This document shows positions 50,926 through 58,981 of a DNA stretch of 64,000 bases, one piece after another (within the stretch, counting starts at the first letter, position 1; every line of letters starts with the position of its first letter). The DNA is taken from positions 1 to 64,000 of IMG/VR virus record IMGVR_UViG_3300005825_000057; one strand, written 5' to 3'. This DNA comes from a virus. The position numbers and the translations under genes were made by a program. The notes under the pieces were generated by a model that ran no database searches, had not been told where the DNA came from, and worked only from the letters and a program-made list of their open reading frames with translations.

Positions 50926-51309
50926 ATGCTCGCCATGCTCAAGCACTTAGACAAGGAATATCCCTTTAAGGATGCTCTTAAAAGGGAAGGGGTTTGTCGT
51001 ATTCAAATATTTCAAAAAGCATCAGTGTCATTTTACATGGTGTTTTTTACCGAATTGAAAAAAAACACAGGACCAAGTGTTACCAATTCAATTGAATATT
51101 TGATTAAATCTATTTTTGATGGAAGAAATGGCCCTCTTGGTTTTATAGACCCGGATGATGCCATTTTTTTGTTTGCTGAGCGATACGAAGAGCATCCCGA
51201 ATACTTTGATTGGGTACAATTAGGAAGTAATGGCTCGCCTGTGTGGACACGGGCAACTTCCGAAGAAATCAAAACTATTTTGCCACATTTGGATTTTCCA
51301 CATGCTTAG
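50926..51309 (+). CDS. Hypothetical protein, 127 aa
   Basis: ATG directly follows the preceding stop (TAAATG). Alpha/beta protein with no motif. Ends eight bases inside the start of the S2P-like protease gene. Confidence 0.6.
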   Translation: MLAMLKHLDKEYPFKDALKREGVCRIQIFQKASVSFYMVFFTELKKNTGPSVTNSIEYLIKSIFDGRNGPLGFIDPDDAIFLFAERYEEHPEYFDWVQLGSNGSPVWTRATSEEIKTILPHLDFPHA

Positions 51310-52366
51310 AACATTTACTTTGTTTACATTTAAGGGTATCGACCTCAAGATTAGTTGGTCGTTTCAAGTATTTTTAACCCTTATTTTTGTTATGGGTTTC
51401 ATTGCTGGCTTGAGCAAAGGCGTCCCGGTTGCTTTGGCATCTGGATGCACTATTCTTTTTATGCTTGTTTTTGCTTATGGATTTGTGACGATCCATGAAT
51501 ATGGACACGCATTAGCTGCGAAACATTTAGGATATAAAACTAGAGACATTGCTTTGTATCCTATGGCGGGCTTGGCTTCTATTTCTGGGGATTGGCACAA
51601 AAATCCTTGGCATGAATTTATCATTACTGTTTTCGGGCCGCTAACAAATGTTGTTATGGGCGGTGTTGCATTTATTGTTTTACAATTTTGTCCTCCTGAA
51701 ACTTTGCAACATGCTCTCGTTAATTTTGCATTTAAAGTTAATTTTACTTTACTTATTTTCAATTTGATTCCTGTATACCCAATGGATGGCGGTAGAATCT
51801 TTCGCTCTATTGTAGGTGGGATCACTAATGATTGGTGGCTTGGCACAATTTGGGCAACACGAGTTTCTTTCATTTGTGGGCTAATAGCTGTTCCTCTTGG
51901 GTTTTATTTTGATTACGCAATTGCAGGCTTAATGATTGGTTTTATGGGCTTATTGGCTTCCCAAGCTGAATTGAGCCATTTAAAAAACATTCGAGAAATT
52001 GAACAGATTGAAGAAGAGCGACTTTTGTTATTTGAAATGCTTTTGCGGGGCGAATCAGAGAAGTTGTGGTCGAATGATAAAGAAAAACAAAATGAATTTA
52101 TTTCAACAATGTTGGGATTTCATAAGTTTTTAATGAGATTTGTGAATTGGGCCGTTAAAGAAAAAATTCCTGTTGAGAAGTTTGAACGAGCCATAGCTCA
52201 TCTTTTTTCTACCATTTATAATGATGAAGAACAAAGGTTGGCGTTGAACAAAAAGGCAACTTATGATGAGGTTGCCGTATTTGAAGAAATTTGTGAGGCG
52301 TCCGATGAAGATCAGTCAGTTGATGGTGACCCACAACCACTTGAGGCACAAAGAGAATCTGCATGA
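51302..52366 (+). CDS. Site-2 protease family (M50) membrane metalloprotease
   Basis: 354 aa. The N-terminal half has several hydrophobic segments; FVTIHEYGHALAAKHLG (about residues 60-76) carries HExxH and NLIPVYPMDGGRIF (about 155-168) the second zinc-site NxxPxxxxDGG motif. A long cytoplasmic-looking C-terminal region (about 230-354) is charged. S2P enzymes cleave transmembrane signals (sporulation, envelope stress). No substrate gene is obvious nearby, though two small membrane proteins precede it. Confidence 0.88.
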   Translation: MLRTFTLFTFKGIDLKISWSFQVFLTLIFVMGFIAGLSKGVPVALASGCTILFMLVFAYGFVTIHEYGHALAAKHLGYKTRDIALYPMAGLASISGDWHKNPWHEFIITVFGPLTNVVMGGVAFIVLQFCPPETLQHALVNFAFKVNFTLLIFNLIPVYPMDGGRIFRSIVGGITNDWWLGTIWATRVSFICGLIAVPLGFYFDYAIAGLMIGFMGLLASQAELSHLKNIREIEQIEEERLLLFEMLLRGESEKLWSNDKEKQNEFISTMLGFHKFLMRFVNWAVKEKIPVEKFERAIAHLFSTIYNDEEQRLALNKKATYDEVAVFEEICEASDEDQSVDGDPQPLEAQRESA

Positions 52367-52898
52367 AATGATTCGCTTTGTGTCTGAGGGTGGTATTTGG
52401 ACTAAAGGTCATCTTGAACAATATAGCCGAGAAAAAGGCTTAGACCGTGTTTCGCCTTTAATTCAGCTTTCTCAATTTGATGATGGCAAGTTATTTTTAC
52501 ATGACGGCCATCATCGAGTTGTTTCAACTTTCTTGGCCGGGCGTGATGTTCTTGAGTCAACTGAATATGAAATTTCTAACTGGAAATATCCAGATTATTT
52601 AGAAATCAATCATGGCAATGGTTGGTACACTCCATTTGATCCGAGGATTCATACTCGCACACCAGACTTTGGAAAATTTAAAAAGATTGCTAGAGAGCGA
52701 TTTGCCGATGATCCAATTGGGGCCGAGAAGTGGATTCTTGAAAATCAAAATCTTTATCGAGAGGATCGTCGGTTTTGGTTTGCCCCGGAGTTAGCTGAAG
52801 AAGTTCTTTGGTTAATTCAGAAAGGTGTAGACCCCGTTACTGGCAAAATGTGGCTTACTACTCGAATGAAGCGTGAAGCCAATGAGGTCAATTTATGA
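52305..52898 (+). CDS. ParB-like fold protein, 197 aa
   Basis: LFLHDGHHRVVSTFLAGR (about residues 49-66) is the ParB/sulfiredoxin DGHHR motif, in a small protein without the other ParB domains. Start at 52305 has GAGG upstream, inside the end of the S2P gene (62-base overlap). Possibly a nuclease, CTPase or DNA-binding regulator; function open. Confidence 0.55.
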   Translation: MKISQLMVTHNHLRHKENLHEMIRFVSEGGIWTKGHLEQYSREKGLDRVSPLIQLSQFDDGKLFLHDGHHRVVSTFLAGRDVLESTEYEISNWKYPDYLEINHGNGWYTPFDPRIHTRTPDFGKFKKIARERFADDPIGAEKWILENQNLYREDRRFWFAPELAEEVLWLIQKGVDPVTGKMWLTTRMKREANEVNL

Positions 52899-53154
52899 TT
52901 CTTGGGAAGTCACAAAGGTAAAGCCAACGCCTTTTGAACCTATTCGATTTGTTCAAGAGAATTTAGCTCCTTGTTTTACTTCCGAAGAATATGTTGAATA
53001 TATCAACAAATACAAGGTTCAAGCAATTCACGAATACGATGAAGATCATCGTATGCCGGGGCATTACATTCACGCAGAAATTGTAGATGGGGAAGTTTGG
53101 GTGATCTTTCAACCAGAAAAAGTTGGAAAATATTGGATTAGTTTAGCAAAATAA
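52882..53154 (+). CDS. Hypothetical protein, 90 aa
   Basis: Start chosen at the ATG at 52882 (a GTG at 52873 is possible). Aromatic-rich alpha/beta, no motif. Last gene of the plus-strand run; a strong bidirectional terminator follows. Confidence 0.55.
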   Translation: MRSIYDSWEVTKVKPTPFEPIRFVQENLAPCFTSEEYVEYINKYKVQAIHEYDEDHRMPGHYIHAEIVDGEVWVIFQPEKVGKYWISLAK

Positions 53155-53186
53155 AAAGCCCCTGATTTCTCAGGGGCTTTTTTTAT
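53153..53186. terminator. Bidirectional intrinsic terminator
   Basis: AAAAAGCCCCTGA/TCAGGGGCTTTTT with a TTTC loop; T-runs on both strands. Separates convergent genes at 52882-53154 and 53183-53416. Confidence 0.9.
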
Positions 53187-53416
53187 AAACGTCCACCCAG
53201 CATCCAAACTCTAATTGATTCTAACAATTCTAATTGAACACCAAATATACGTTCCGCTGACCACGCACACATATGTCTGTAGCCGATTCCGTCGCCCGGC
53301 AAAACATATAGGTCTTCTTCGTTGGTCCGCCCGACATTCTTTTTAATTGGTTTATGTTGCGTAAGCATGTATAAACCATTGCGTTGTCTGGATAGCCAAC
53401 AGGGAATTCTTCTCAT
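53183..53416 (-). CDS. Hypothetical protein, 77 aa
   Basis: ATG at 53416 overlaps the stop of the gene upstream (ATGA). Beta-strand-rich with CAW near residue 50. No family recognised. Confidence 0.55.
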   Translation of the reverse strand: MRRIPCWLSRQRNGLYMLTQHKPIKKNVGRTNEEDLYVLPGDGIGYRHMCAWSAERIFGVQLELLESIRVWMLGGRL

Positions 53417-53670
53417 TTCTTTAGGCACTCGACCTTTTCGGTCAAGCCCAACGCCGAGAGTTTTTCCCCCAAGCCATTCTCCACGGCTTGCATGACCCCT
53501 ACATCGTTTAAATGGCCGAGCCATTCGATTAAAGAGGCTTCAATGGCTACGACTCCATCCAATCCAATGTCATGATAAGTCAAGACATTATCAAAAAAGT
53601 TAGTCGCAACGCCGTCTTTGACTTCTTTTACGTTAAAGTCAATTCGGATTTCAAATCTTTTATCTTTCAC
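53413..53670 (-). CDS. Hypothetical protein, 85 aa
   Basis: Small alpha/beta protein with MKDKRFEIRIDFN start; no motifs. Coupled to the 77-aa gene. The region upstream (53671-54005) is non-coding and hairpin-rich. Confidence 0.55.
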   Translation of the reverse strand: MKDKRFEIRIDFNVKEVKDGVATNFFDNVLTYHDIGLDGVVAIEASLIEWLGHLNDVGVMQAVENGLGEKLSALGLTEKVECLKK

Positions 53671-54005
53671 CGCTCATTTCTCCTTAGAGAGACATAGAAA
53701 GTTTTACGACGTTTACACCAACGTCGTTTCAATGATGTTAGAAAGATAATCGAAATCCACAAGAACTAGATTGATGCATTAAAGAACTAGAAAATATAGA
53801 CCTACCCTCCCATTCGTGGTAGTTCCTCATGCCAAAAACATTGAGAAATCATCTAGTTCCCCCTACCATTCGTGGTAGTTCTTTATTTTTTTCAAATTCT
53901 GCAAAAATATTATTGCAAGGGTAGACTTGACAACTCAATCTAATTTGGTAAGTTGTTGCAACCATCAATGGTGATGGGATTTTTTGTTTCAAGGAGGCTT
54001 GTGGA
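53671..54005. other. Non-coding hairpin-rich spacer
   Basis: 335 bp without a gene. It holds an 8-bp stem ACGACGTT/AACGTCGT (53706-53727); AGAACTAGA twice (53762 and 53783) and its inverse TCTAGTTC (53852); a 15-bp direct repeat CATTCGTGGTAGTTC at 53811 and 53867, each part of a TTCG-tetraloop hairpin (CTACCA-TTCG-TGGTAG at 53863-53878; one mismatch in the first copy); and a CCATCA/TGATGG hairpin just before the 54006 gene. TTGACA (53929-53934) with TAAGTT 16 bp later could be a promoter. Confidence 0.55.
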
Positions 54006-54227
54006 ATGAAGACTTTTGCCGCTATCGCTTGTTTGTTTGTAGTATTGGCTTTTTCTGGCACGGCTGAGGCCGGTGTTAGAGGGCATCGTTGTTGCAGACA
54101 AAAAGTGGTTGTTTGCAACTCTTGTTGTTGCAAAACGCACACTCCTGTTAGAACTGCAATTAAGGCGGTCGGGAAGACGGTTCGTGCCGCACTTCCGCCT
54201 TATCGTTGTGGGAAGTGTTGCAAATAG
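54006..54227 (+). CDS. Secreted cysteine-rich peptide, 73 aa
   Basis: A Sec-type signal peptide (about residues 1-22, ending GTAEA) is followed by a 50-residue mature part with CC, CNSCCC and CGKCC clusters and several Arg/Lys. GGAGG precedes the ATG. The density of Cys is like defensin-like or metal-binding peptides. It ends one base before the convergent HNH gene. Confidence 0.65.
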   Translation: MKTFAAIACLFVVLAFSGTAEAGVRGHRCCRQKVVVCNSCCCKTHTPVRTAIKAVGKTVRAALPPYRCGKCCK

Positions 54228-54506
54228 TTAATCCCACTTTTCTACATCATCAATCCAATAATGTAGAATCCATCGACCGGAAGTTGAAAAATACTTCCGG
54301 TCGATTTTTATTTGCCCACTATGAATTTTGCGATGGCAATTAGAGCAAGCCACGACAGTATTATGGTCGGTATATTTTCCGCCATCTTCGCCGGGTATTA
54401 TGCGGTGACAATCGAGAACTGAATAATCATTTTCACCACAGAAGTAACATTTCTTTTCAGATTTTTTCTTTGTTACTTTGTTTATCAGTGTTTTGCGGCG
54501 TCCCAT
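54228..54506 (-). CDS. HNH endonuclease
   Basis: 92 aa. CYFC...DCHRIIPGE (Cys pair, then DxH-type), DHNTVVACSNCHRKIH (about residues 47-62) with CSNC and the second zinc/HNH histidines. A small free-standing HNH nuclease, typical of phage homing or packaging enzymes. Overlaps the PD-(D/E)XK gene by 50 bases. Confidence 0.8.
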   Translation of the reverse strand: MGRRKTLINKVTKKKSEKKCYFCGENDYSVLDCHRIIPGEDGGKYTDHNTVVACSNCHRKIHSGQIKIDRKYFSTSGRWILHYWIDDVEKWD

Positions 54507-54993
54507 TATTCTCGCAGCTATTTAATTCAGATATTCTAACATTATAACAACTGGCCTTTACCCTCCAAGGCGTGCCGGGTTCGATCTGCCCCTTTTTGAG
54601 ATAGAAGGCTTTGTTATAGAAATCTTCTTTGGGCAACCAACCTAAGACAAATGCTTTAGTTGGATTTTCAAGAGGATATAAACTTACAAAAATATAATTG
54701 TCACATTTTTGTTTTGTATTATATTCAGCTACAGAGCAGTTGTATTTTTCGAGCGGCACAACATTGCGTGCTTTTGTTTTTACTTCCCAACTTTTTTCTT
54801 CTTTTAAGATGTCGTAGTCATAAGATTTGCCACTTACGATTTTTCCTTTTATAACTTTATTTGCAGCCATTTCTCCAAGAAAGCCGGTGATATTGCCTTC
54901 ACCTTTGCGAATTGAATTTTTCAGCTTGCCAAGTTCTTCGGCCTTTCTCTTTGCTACTTTCAACATTGCTGGTGTAATTGGTATTTCTATCAT
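54457..54993 (-). CDS. PD-(D/E)XK nuclease-like protein
   Basis: 178 aa. GFLGEMAANKVI (about residues 37-48, first acidic helix), KSYDYDIL (about 56-63) and KSWEVKTKAR (about 68-77, E-x-K) match the restriction-endonuclease-like fold. Coupled to the neighbours by a 4-base overlap and a 50-base overlap. Target unknown. Confidence 0.65.
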   Translation of the reverse strand: MIEIPITPAMLKVAKRKAEELGKLKNSIRKGEGNITGFLGEMAANKVIKGKIVSGKSYDYDILKEEKSWEVKTKARNVVPLEKYNCSVAEYNTKQKCDNYIFVSLYPLENPTKAFVLGWLPKEDFYNKAFYLKKGQIEPGTPWRVKASCYNVRISELNSCENNGTPQNTDKQSNKEKI

Positions 54994-55307
54994 AAATTCC
55001 TCAAAAGATTTTGTAGATCGTCGTCTTTACCTCGAATCTTGAATGCTCTCTTTTTAGATTGCTTTTCAATATATTCTTTGACGAGCTTTTTATCATAGAT
55101 GCCCCACTCTACAGCTTCTTTGAGGGTTTCTTCCAACCCAGCTAAAAATGCCCAAATTTTATATTCGTCATCTTTAAAGAAGTCTTTGGTTCGTTGATAG
55201 AACTTATCCCAATTCAAACGACACTTCATTTTAGCGAATGTCTTTGAATATCGCAGAGCCATCATTTCATTTTGCTTATCGTAGAATTCTTTTGGTAAGT
55301 CTTTCAT
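54990..55307 (-). CDS. Hypothetical protein, 105 aa
   Basis: Highly charged helical protein with basic C-terminal half (KKRAFKIRGKDDD). Overlaps the nuclease gene by four bases and follows the UvsW-like helicase by eight. No family recognised. Confidence 0.6.
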   Translation of the reverse strand: MKDLPKEFYDKQNEMMALRYSKTFAKMKCRLNWDKFYQRTKDFFKDDEYKIWAFLAGLEETLKEAVEWGIYDKKLVKEYIEKQSKKRAFKIRGKDDDLQNLLRNL

Positions 55308-55315
55308 AAGTTACC

Positions 55316-56755
55316 TTAAAAGTCGAAGTTGTCTTTAATTATAACTTTGTGGCCTTGTGCTTTCAAGATTTTGATGCGCTTTTGGCTATGCTCTAAAAGG
55401 TAGGGATTTATATTGAATAAGAAATCATAGTAGTTAAGTTCTTCTTTATCATCGGCGGTTCTTAGACCACGACCCATTCTCTGAATGATTTGGTGATCTG
55501 CCTGACCACCAGCCGCATTGATAAGATTATGAATAAATACGTTAATGCCTGTGTTGAAAATCTGTTGCGTGGCAATTGCAATTATATTTTCTTTTGATTT
55601 CTGTAATGTTTGAATAACGCTTTTTCTTGTCTTTGAATCATCTTTACCTTGTACCCACAAAGACCCCGGCAATAAATTGTGTAAAGCATCACCGTGAGCA
55701 ATACGGTCCACTAAAATAAGGGTTCTACCGGATTGTTTTTTGGCTAGTTTTTTAACTATCTTGTGAAAGTGAAAACTTTCTGCGATGCCACGGGTGACCG
55801 CATCAATATAAATATCGTGTGGAATTGAAGGTTCATCAATTGGAAAGAAGGTACAATTAGATGAAGACAAGATTCCACGATCTTGAAGTTCTTTTGTTGT
55901 AAGAACGCCAGCTTCCGCAGATTTAATTTTCAATACTGGTCCAAAGAATCCTTTTACATAATGTTTTTGTACTTTATCTTTCTCTCCAAATTTGAATGGC
56001 GTTGCACTAAGGGCTACTCGTATATCGCAACCTTTGAGTCTTCGATATACAGCTTTAGGCAAAGCACTCATCATATCGTGAATTTCGTCCACGATTAACA
56101 CTTTGATTTTTGGCAATACTTTTTCCATTTTGGAAATAGATTGTACACTGGCAACTGTAATCATATTTGGTTTAACATTGCCGCCCCATAAGGTTCCTAC
56201 ATTTGGAATGCCCCATTTTGTAATTTCAGAATAATTTTGTTCAGCTAAACCAACTCTATTTTGCAGAACCAATGTGGGTGTATTGGGAGGCAGAGCTTTA
56301 AGAACGCCAAGCATCATAAAGGTTTTGCCAGCACTTGTCGGAGCGAATATAACCCCTCTACGATATTTAAGAACTTGATTTACCAAGTCTACTTGATAAT
56401 CGTGTAGCTTGATTGGATCAAAACCTTCGGGAAGGCATGTGTTAAAAAAGTCATCTTGTATTTCAGAAAGCAAGAGAGGGGTTTTGTTTCTTTCATCTAA
56501 GACTTCATATGGAATATTGAAGTGCTTTAATGCATGGACAACTTCTGGAAGCAGGCCAGTTAGAAACTTTCCATTTTCTTGTTTGAAAAATTCTGTATAG
56601 CCATCCCACATGCCCATTTTATATCGCCGGTTATGAAAGTAGTTTCTTTCACGGAAGCGAAGGCAATCCCAAATTTTATGTTTAATCGTAGTCTGATCCG
56701 TCATCAAATACGAATAATCATTGTTGATTTTGAGTATTGCTTTGTTGTTGGTCAT
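55316..56755 (-). CDS. uvsW: UvsW-like superfamily 2 helicase
   Basis: 479 aa. The N-terminal domain (about 1-110, RRYKMGMWDGYTEFF) matches the T4 UvsW N-terminal fold; APTSAGKT (Walker A, about residues 138-145), DEIHD (II, about 204-208), SATPF (III), and QRMGRGLRTADD (VI, about 428-439) give the SF2 helicase core. Reverses forks and dissolves recombination intermediates in recombination-dependent replication. AAGGAT precedes the ATG. It begins within the end of the 49-aa basic gene. Confidence 0.85.
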   Translation of the reverse strand: MTNNKAILKINNDYSYLMTDQTTIKHKIWDCLRFRERNYFHNRRYKMGMWDGYTEFFKQENGKFLTGLLPEVVHALKHFNIPYEVLDERNKTPLLLSEIQDDFFNTCLPEGFDPIKLHDYQVDLVNQVLKYRRGVIFAPTSAGKTFMMLGVLKALPPNTPTLVLQNRVGLAEQNYSEITKWGIPNVGTLWGGNVKPNMITVASVQSISKMEKVLPKIKVLIVDEIHDMMSALPKAVYRRLKGCDIRVALSATPFKFGEKDKVQKHYVKGFFGPVLKIKSAEAGVLTTKELQDRGILSSSNCTFFPIDEPSIPHDIYIDAVTRGIAESFHFHKIVKKLAKKQSGRTLILVDRIAHGDALHNLLPGSLWVQGKDDSKTRKSVIQTLQKSKENIIAIATQQIFNTGINVFIHNLINAAGGQADHQIIQRMGRGLRTADDKEELNYYDFLFNINPYLLEHSQKRIKILKAQGHKVIIKDNFDF

Positions 56756-56867
56756 TTGTTATCCTTTTCTGTCGCTTGTTTTTTTCAAGCGAATTACGAA
56801 CTATCTTACCAGATACCGAGGGCTTCCGTCTAGGCTTTTTTCTTTTTCCACAACTAGAACATGCCAT
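56718..56867 (-). CDS. Small basic zinc-knuckle protein, 49 aa
   Basis: ATG at 56867 with a perfect AGGAGG four bases upstream. Begins MACSSCGKRKKPRRK, with a C-x2-C near the N-terminus, and is strongly basic; the tail is Gln/Asn-rich. Overlaps the start of the UvsW-like gene by 38 bases, so it is probably expressed with it. Likely nucleic-acid binding; no family recognised. Confidence 0.55.
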   Translation of the reverse strand: MACSSCGKRKKPRRKPSVSGKIVRNSLEKNKRQKRITNDQQQSNTQNQQ

Positions 56868-56887
56868 AATTCCTCCTATATTTATGT

Positions 56888-57202
56888 ATGGAACCAGAGT
56901 TACAGATAGATAGTCAAGTTATTGTGCCAAAAGCACGAAAATTAAAGGCGATTTGGTCATATGAAGCTCAGCAAGATTTGCGCCAATTTCACAATATTGA
57001 TGCGGAGAAAGAGTTATCAAAAATATTAGCAGAAGAAATAAGTAAGGAAATTGACCAAGAAATTCTCAATGATCTACGAAGTGCATCTGAAAAAGGCCAA
57101 GAAACAGAAAGAAAGATAATAAGCGGTAAAATTAAGAAGAAGAAAATTAAAGTAAGTTGGAGTTCTGTATTTGACGATTTTGAACCAACTAAAAAGGATT
57201 AA
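56888..57202 (+). CDS. Fragment of T4-type capsid protein domain, 104 aa
   Basis: The block KARKLKAIWSYEAQQDL (about residues 15-31) followed by DAEKELSKILAEEISKEIDQEILNDL (about 38-63) is the same motif as in the 303-aa capsid-like gene at 29484 and in T4-type major capsid proteins. After that a Lys-rich linker and an acidic tail replace the rest of the capsid fold. It is the remains of a capsid gene or a small protein that reuses the motif. It is divergent from the UvsW side and followed two bases later by a zinc-ribbon gene. Confidence 0.55.
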   Translation: MEPELQIDSQVIVPKARKLKAIWSYEAQQDLRQFHNIDAEKELSKILAEEISKEIDQEILNDLRSASEKGQETERKIISGKIKKKKIKVSWSSVFDDFEPTKKD

Positions 57203-57204
57203 AT

Positions 57205-57582
57205 ATGGCTATTCTTAGAGGTTTTCCTCCATCAAACTCGATTTTTCCAACCACTTATATTCCAGATATAGTTGAAACCTCAATAAAAATTGGCAATTTA
57301 GAAGTAGAAGAAAAATTTCGTACTGAAGATGGTTCAGAATACTTGAAATTGAAAAATGCTTCTTGGGAATGTAGAGCAATTTGTTATAAAAGCAAAACAA
57401 ACGAAGCAGGAGCTATTTATGGTTTTGATATTAACAGAGAAGTTATTTGGCTTAGAAAGAGTTACAAGCATGTGCCTTTGACAGACGTAAGTTGTTGCCA
57501 AAAATGCGGTGAAAAATTGATTATTGATGAATTTTCAAACCAATATGGAGATTGGTGCCCAAATCCATCTTGTTCAAACTAA
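57205..57582 (+). CDS. Hypothetical zinc-ribbon protein, 125 aa
   Basis: C-terminal 35 residues contain CCQKCGEKL (about 94-102) and CPNPSC (about 118-123), a zinc ribbon. The N-terminal part is beta-rich. Opens MAILRGFPPSN. Ends four bases inside the convergent gene. Confidence 0.6.
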   Translation: MAILRGFPPSNSIFPTTYIPDIVETSIKIGNLEVEEKFRTEDGSEYLKLKNASWECRAICYKSKTNEAGAIYGFDINREVIWLRKSYKHVPLTDVSCCQKCGEKLIIDEFSNQYGDWCPNPSCSN

Positions 57583-57914
57583 CAATTTCTTAGTGCGGCC
57601 AAGGCAGCAACTTTTAAGTCTTCAAAATATATTGTTGCCAAATCCACAGCTTCTTGGTGCGTACAAAGTTCTTCTTCGTTGTAATAAGCGTTAAATGTAT
57701 CTTGGTAGAGAGGAATAACTTGTCCGCCAGTTCTGTAACCCTGTTTTAGAATTACTTTTTTGATTGCGATTTTTTCTAAAACTCCACGAACTGCTTTGTA
57801 CCGTAAAAATACGATGGAATTTTCACCGTATTTATAGGTGTAATAATTCGATTGTTTTATTCGGGCACAACCGAAAATATTGATGCCGCCTGAGCCTGTG
57901 TATTGCATTGCCAT
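57579..57914 (-). CDS. Hypothetical protein, 111 aa
   Basis: Start placed at the ATG at 57914 (57908 is also possible). GSGGINIFGCARIKQ start, then alpha/beta; no motif. Convergent with the zinc-ribbon gene. Confidence 0.5.
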   Translation of the reverse strand: MAMQYTGSGGINIFGCARIKQSNYYTYKYGENSIVFLRYKAVRGVLEKIAIKKVILKQGYRTGGQVIPLYQDTFNAYYNEEELCTHQEAVDLATIYFEDLKVAALAALRNC

Positions 57915-57952
57915 GATTTTATTTAGTTTAGCTGATCTCAAACTTTTACTTC

Positions 57953-57981
57953 TTTACAAGTCTTTTGATTTGTGCTAGAAT
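57953..57981 (+). promoter_or_regulatory. Sigma70-like promoter
   Basis: TTTACA (57953-57958), 17-bp spacer, TAGAAT (57976-57981), with AGGAGG about 30 bases downstream, in front of the 58020 gene. Close to the consensus and of the same TTTACA type as two other promoters here. Confidence 0.7.
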
Positions 57982-58019
57982 ATTGCGAAATCCACTTCTC
58001 TTTTCTCAGGAGGCTTTCC

Positions 58020-58844
58020 TTGAATACCTATCTCACCCTAGACAATGTGACTGTTTCGTTTCGTGATGAAAGCGGCACGCTTTGTGCCTTGCGAAAGGCC
58101 AAACATTATAAAAGAGAACGGCCCCGGTCATGGCAAGATGATGACTTTTATCTTGTCGTCCATACTGATGGCGAAATTTATGCAAATGTCGAAGGCAATG
58201 GAGCGGTTCTTCTGAATGAAGAATCGGTTGGCGATCTGCCAGTAAAAGATTTGCCTTTACATAAGGCTACAAATAAATTCTTGGTGACTTCAAAAGGCAA
58301 AGTTTATACTTTTACCGTTCACTTGGTTCTTTGTAAAGAAAACACAAGTGTGTCGCCTGAAATTAGATCGAAGGGAATATCCTACAATCAAGAAGATGAT
58401 TGTTGGTTTTTTGATAATGTCGGATTTTTCTACAGTTTGTTTTGGTTATTCTCTGATGCATATCAAGATGACTATCAAGACGATTTCTCTATTGAAGGTA
58501 TTCGAGAGGATCAATTTGAACAGCCCCCTTTTGAGGAAGAGGGGCAGGTCAATGTTCCTGTCGAACATGATTTGAGTTTGGCGGGAGAATCAGAAAAATC
58601 TGACGAATCCAGCGAACCTTCTGTTACGGAAAGCGTCCAACATAGTGAACCTGAGCCGACTCGCAGCGAGCCGGAACCAACGCATCATTCGGAGCCAGAG
58701 CCAACCCATTACAGCCCATCAAGTTACGACGATTCACATCGTAGCTACGATCCCGGTCCCAGCCATGATTACGATCATGGGTCGAGTTACGATAGCGGAT
58801 CAAGTTACGATAGCGGTGGGGATTCTGGTGGAAGTTTTGATTGA
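58020..58844 (+). CDS. Protein with repeat-rich acidic C-terminus, 274 aa
   Basis: The best start is a TTG at 58020, with AGGAGG six bases upstream. Residues 1-150 form an alpha/beta domain I do not recognise. The C-terminal third is low complexity: an acidic Ser/Glu/Pro region with repeated SEPEPT units (about residues 205-225), then Ser-Tyr-Asp-Gly repeats ending DSGGSFD. Possibly surface-exposed. The 383-base non-coding region follows. Confidence 0.6.
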   Translation: MNTYLTLDNVTVSFRDESGTLCALRKAKHYKRERPRSWQDDDFYLVVHTDGEIYANVEGNGAVLLNEESVGDLPVKDLPLHKATNKFLVTSKGKVYTFTVHLVLCKENTSVSPEIRSKGISYNQEDDCWFFDNVGFFYSLFWLFSDAYQDDYQDDFSIEGIREDQFEQPPFEEEGQVNVPVEHDLSLAGESEKSDESSEPSVTESVQHSEPEPTRSEPEPTHHSEPEPTHYSPSSYDDSHRSYDPGPSHDYDHGSSYDSGSSYDSGGDSGGSFD

Positions 58845-58915
58845 TCGTTGCAAGAAATTCGTCTTTCATTGACGAACGGATGTGATACGAGATTGTGGTT
58901 GACCGTATTGGTTGT

Positions 58916-58947
58916 GTTCCCGGCGAAAAAAAAGATTCGCCGGGAAC
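58916..58947. terminator. Strong hairpin between two units
   Basis: GTTCCCGGCGAA/TTCGCCGGGAAC, a perfect 12-bp stem with an A-rich 8-base loop. It lies between the 274-aa gene and the promoter at 58948. There is no clear T-run after it, so it is perhaps a transcript-end stabiliser. Confidence 0.7.
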
Positions 58948-58975
58948 TTTACAACGCCGAAAATTGTGGTACAAT
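58948..58975 (+). promoter_or_regulatory. Sigma70-like promoter of the tRNA region
   Basis: TTTACA (58948-58953), 16-bp spacer, TACAAT (58970-58975), with start expected near 58982. It sits directly after the hairpin ending the upstream gene and reads towards a structured leader and then the tRNA island. Confidence 0.75.
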
Positions 58976-58981
58976 AACGGC

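Noticed and set aside
53800-53885. CRISPR array
   Set aside because: Only two copies of a 15-bp motif, with no regular spacers and no cas genes.
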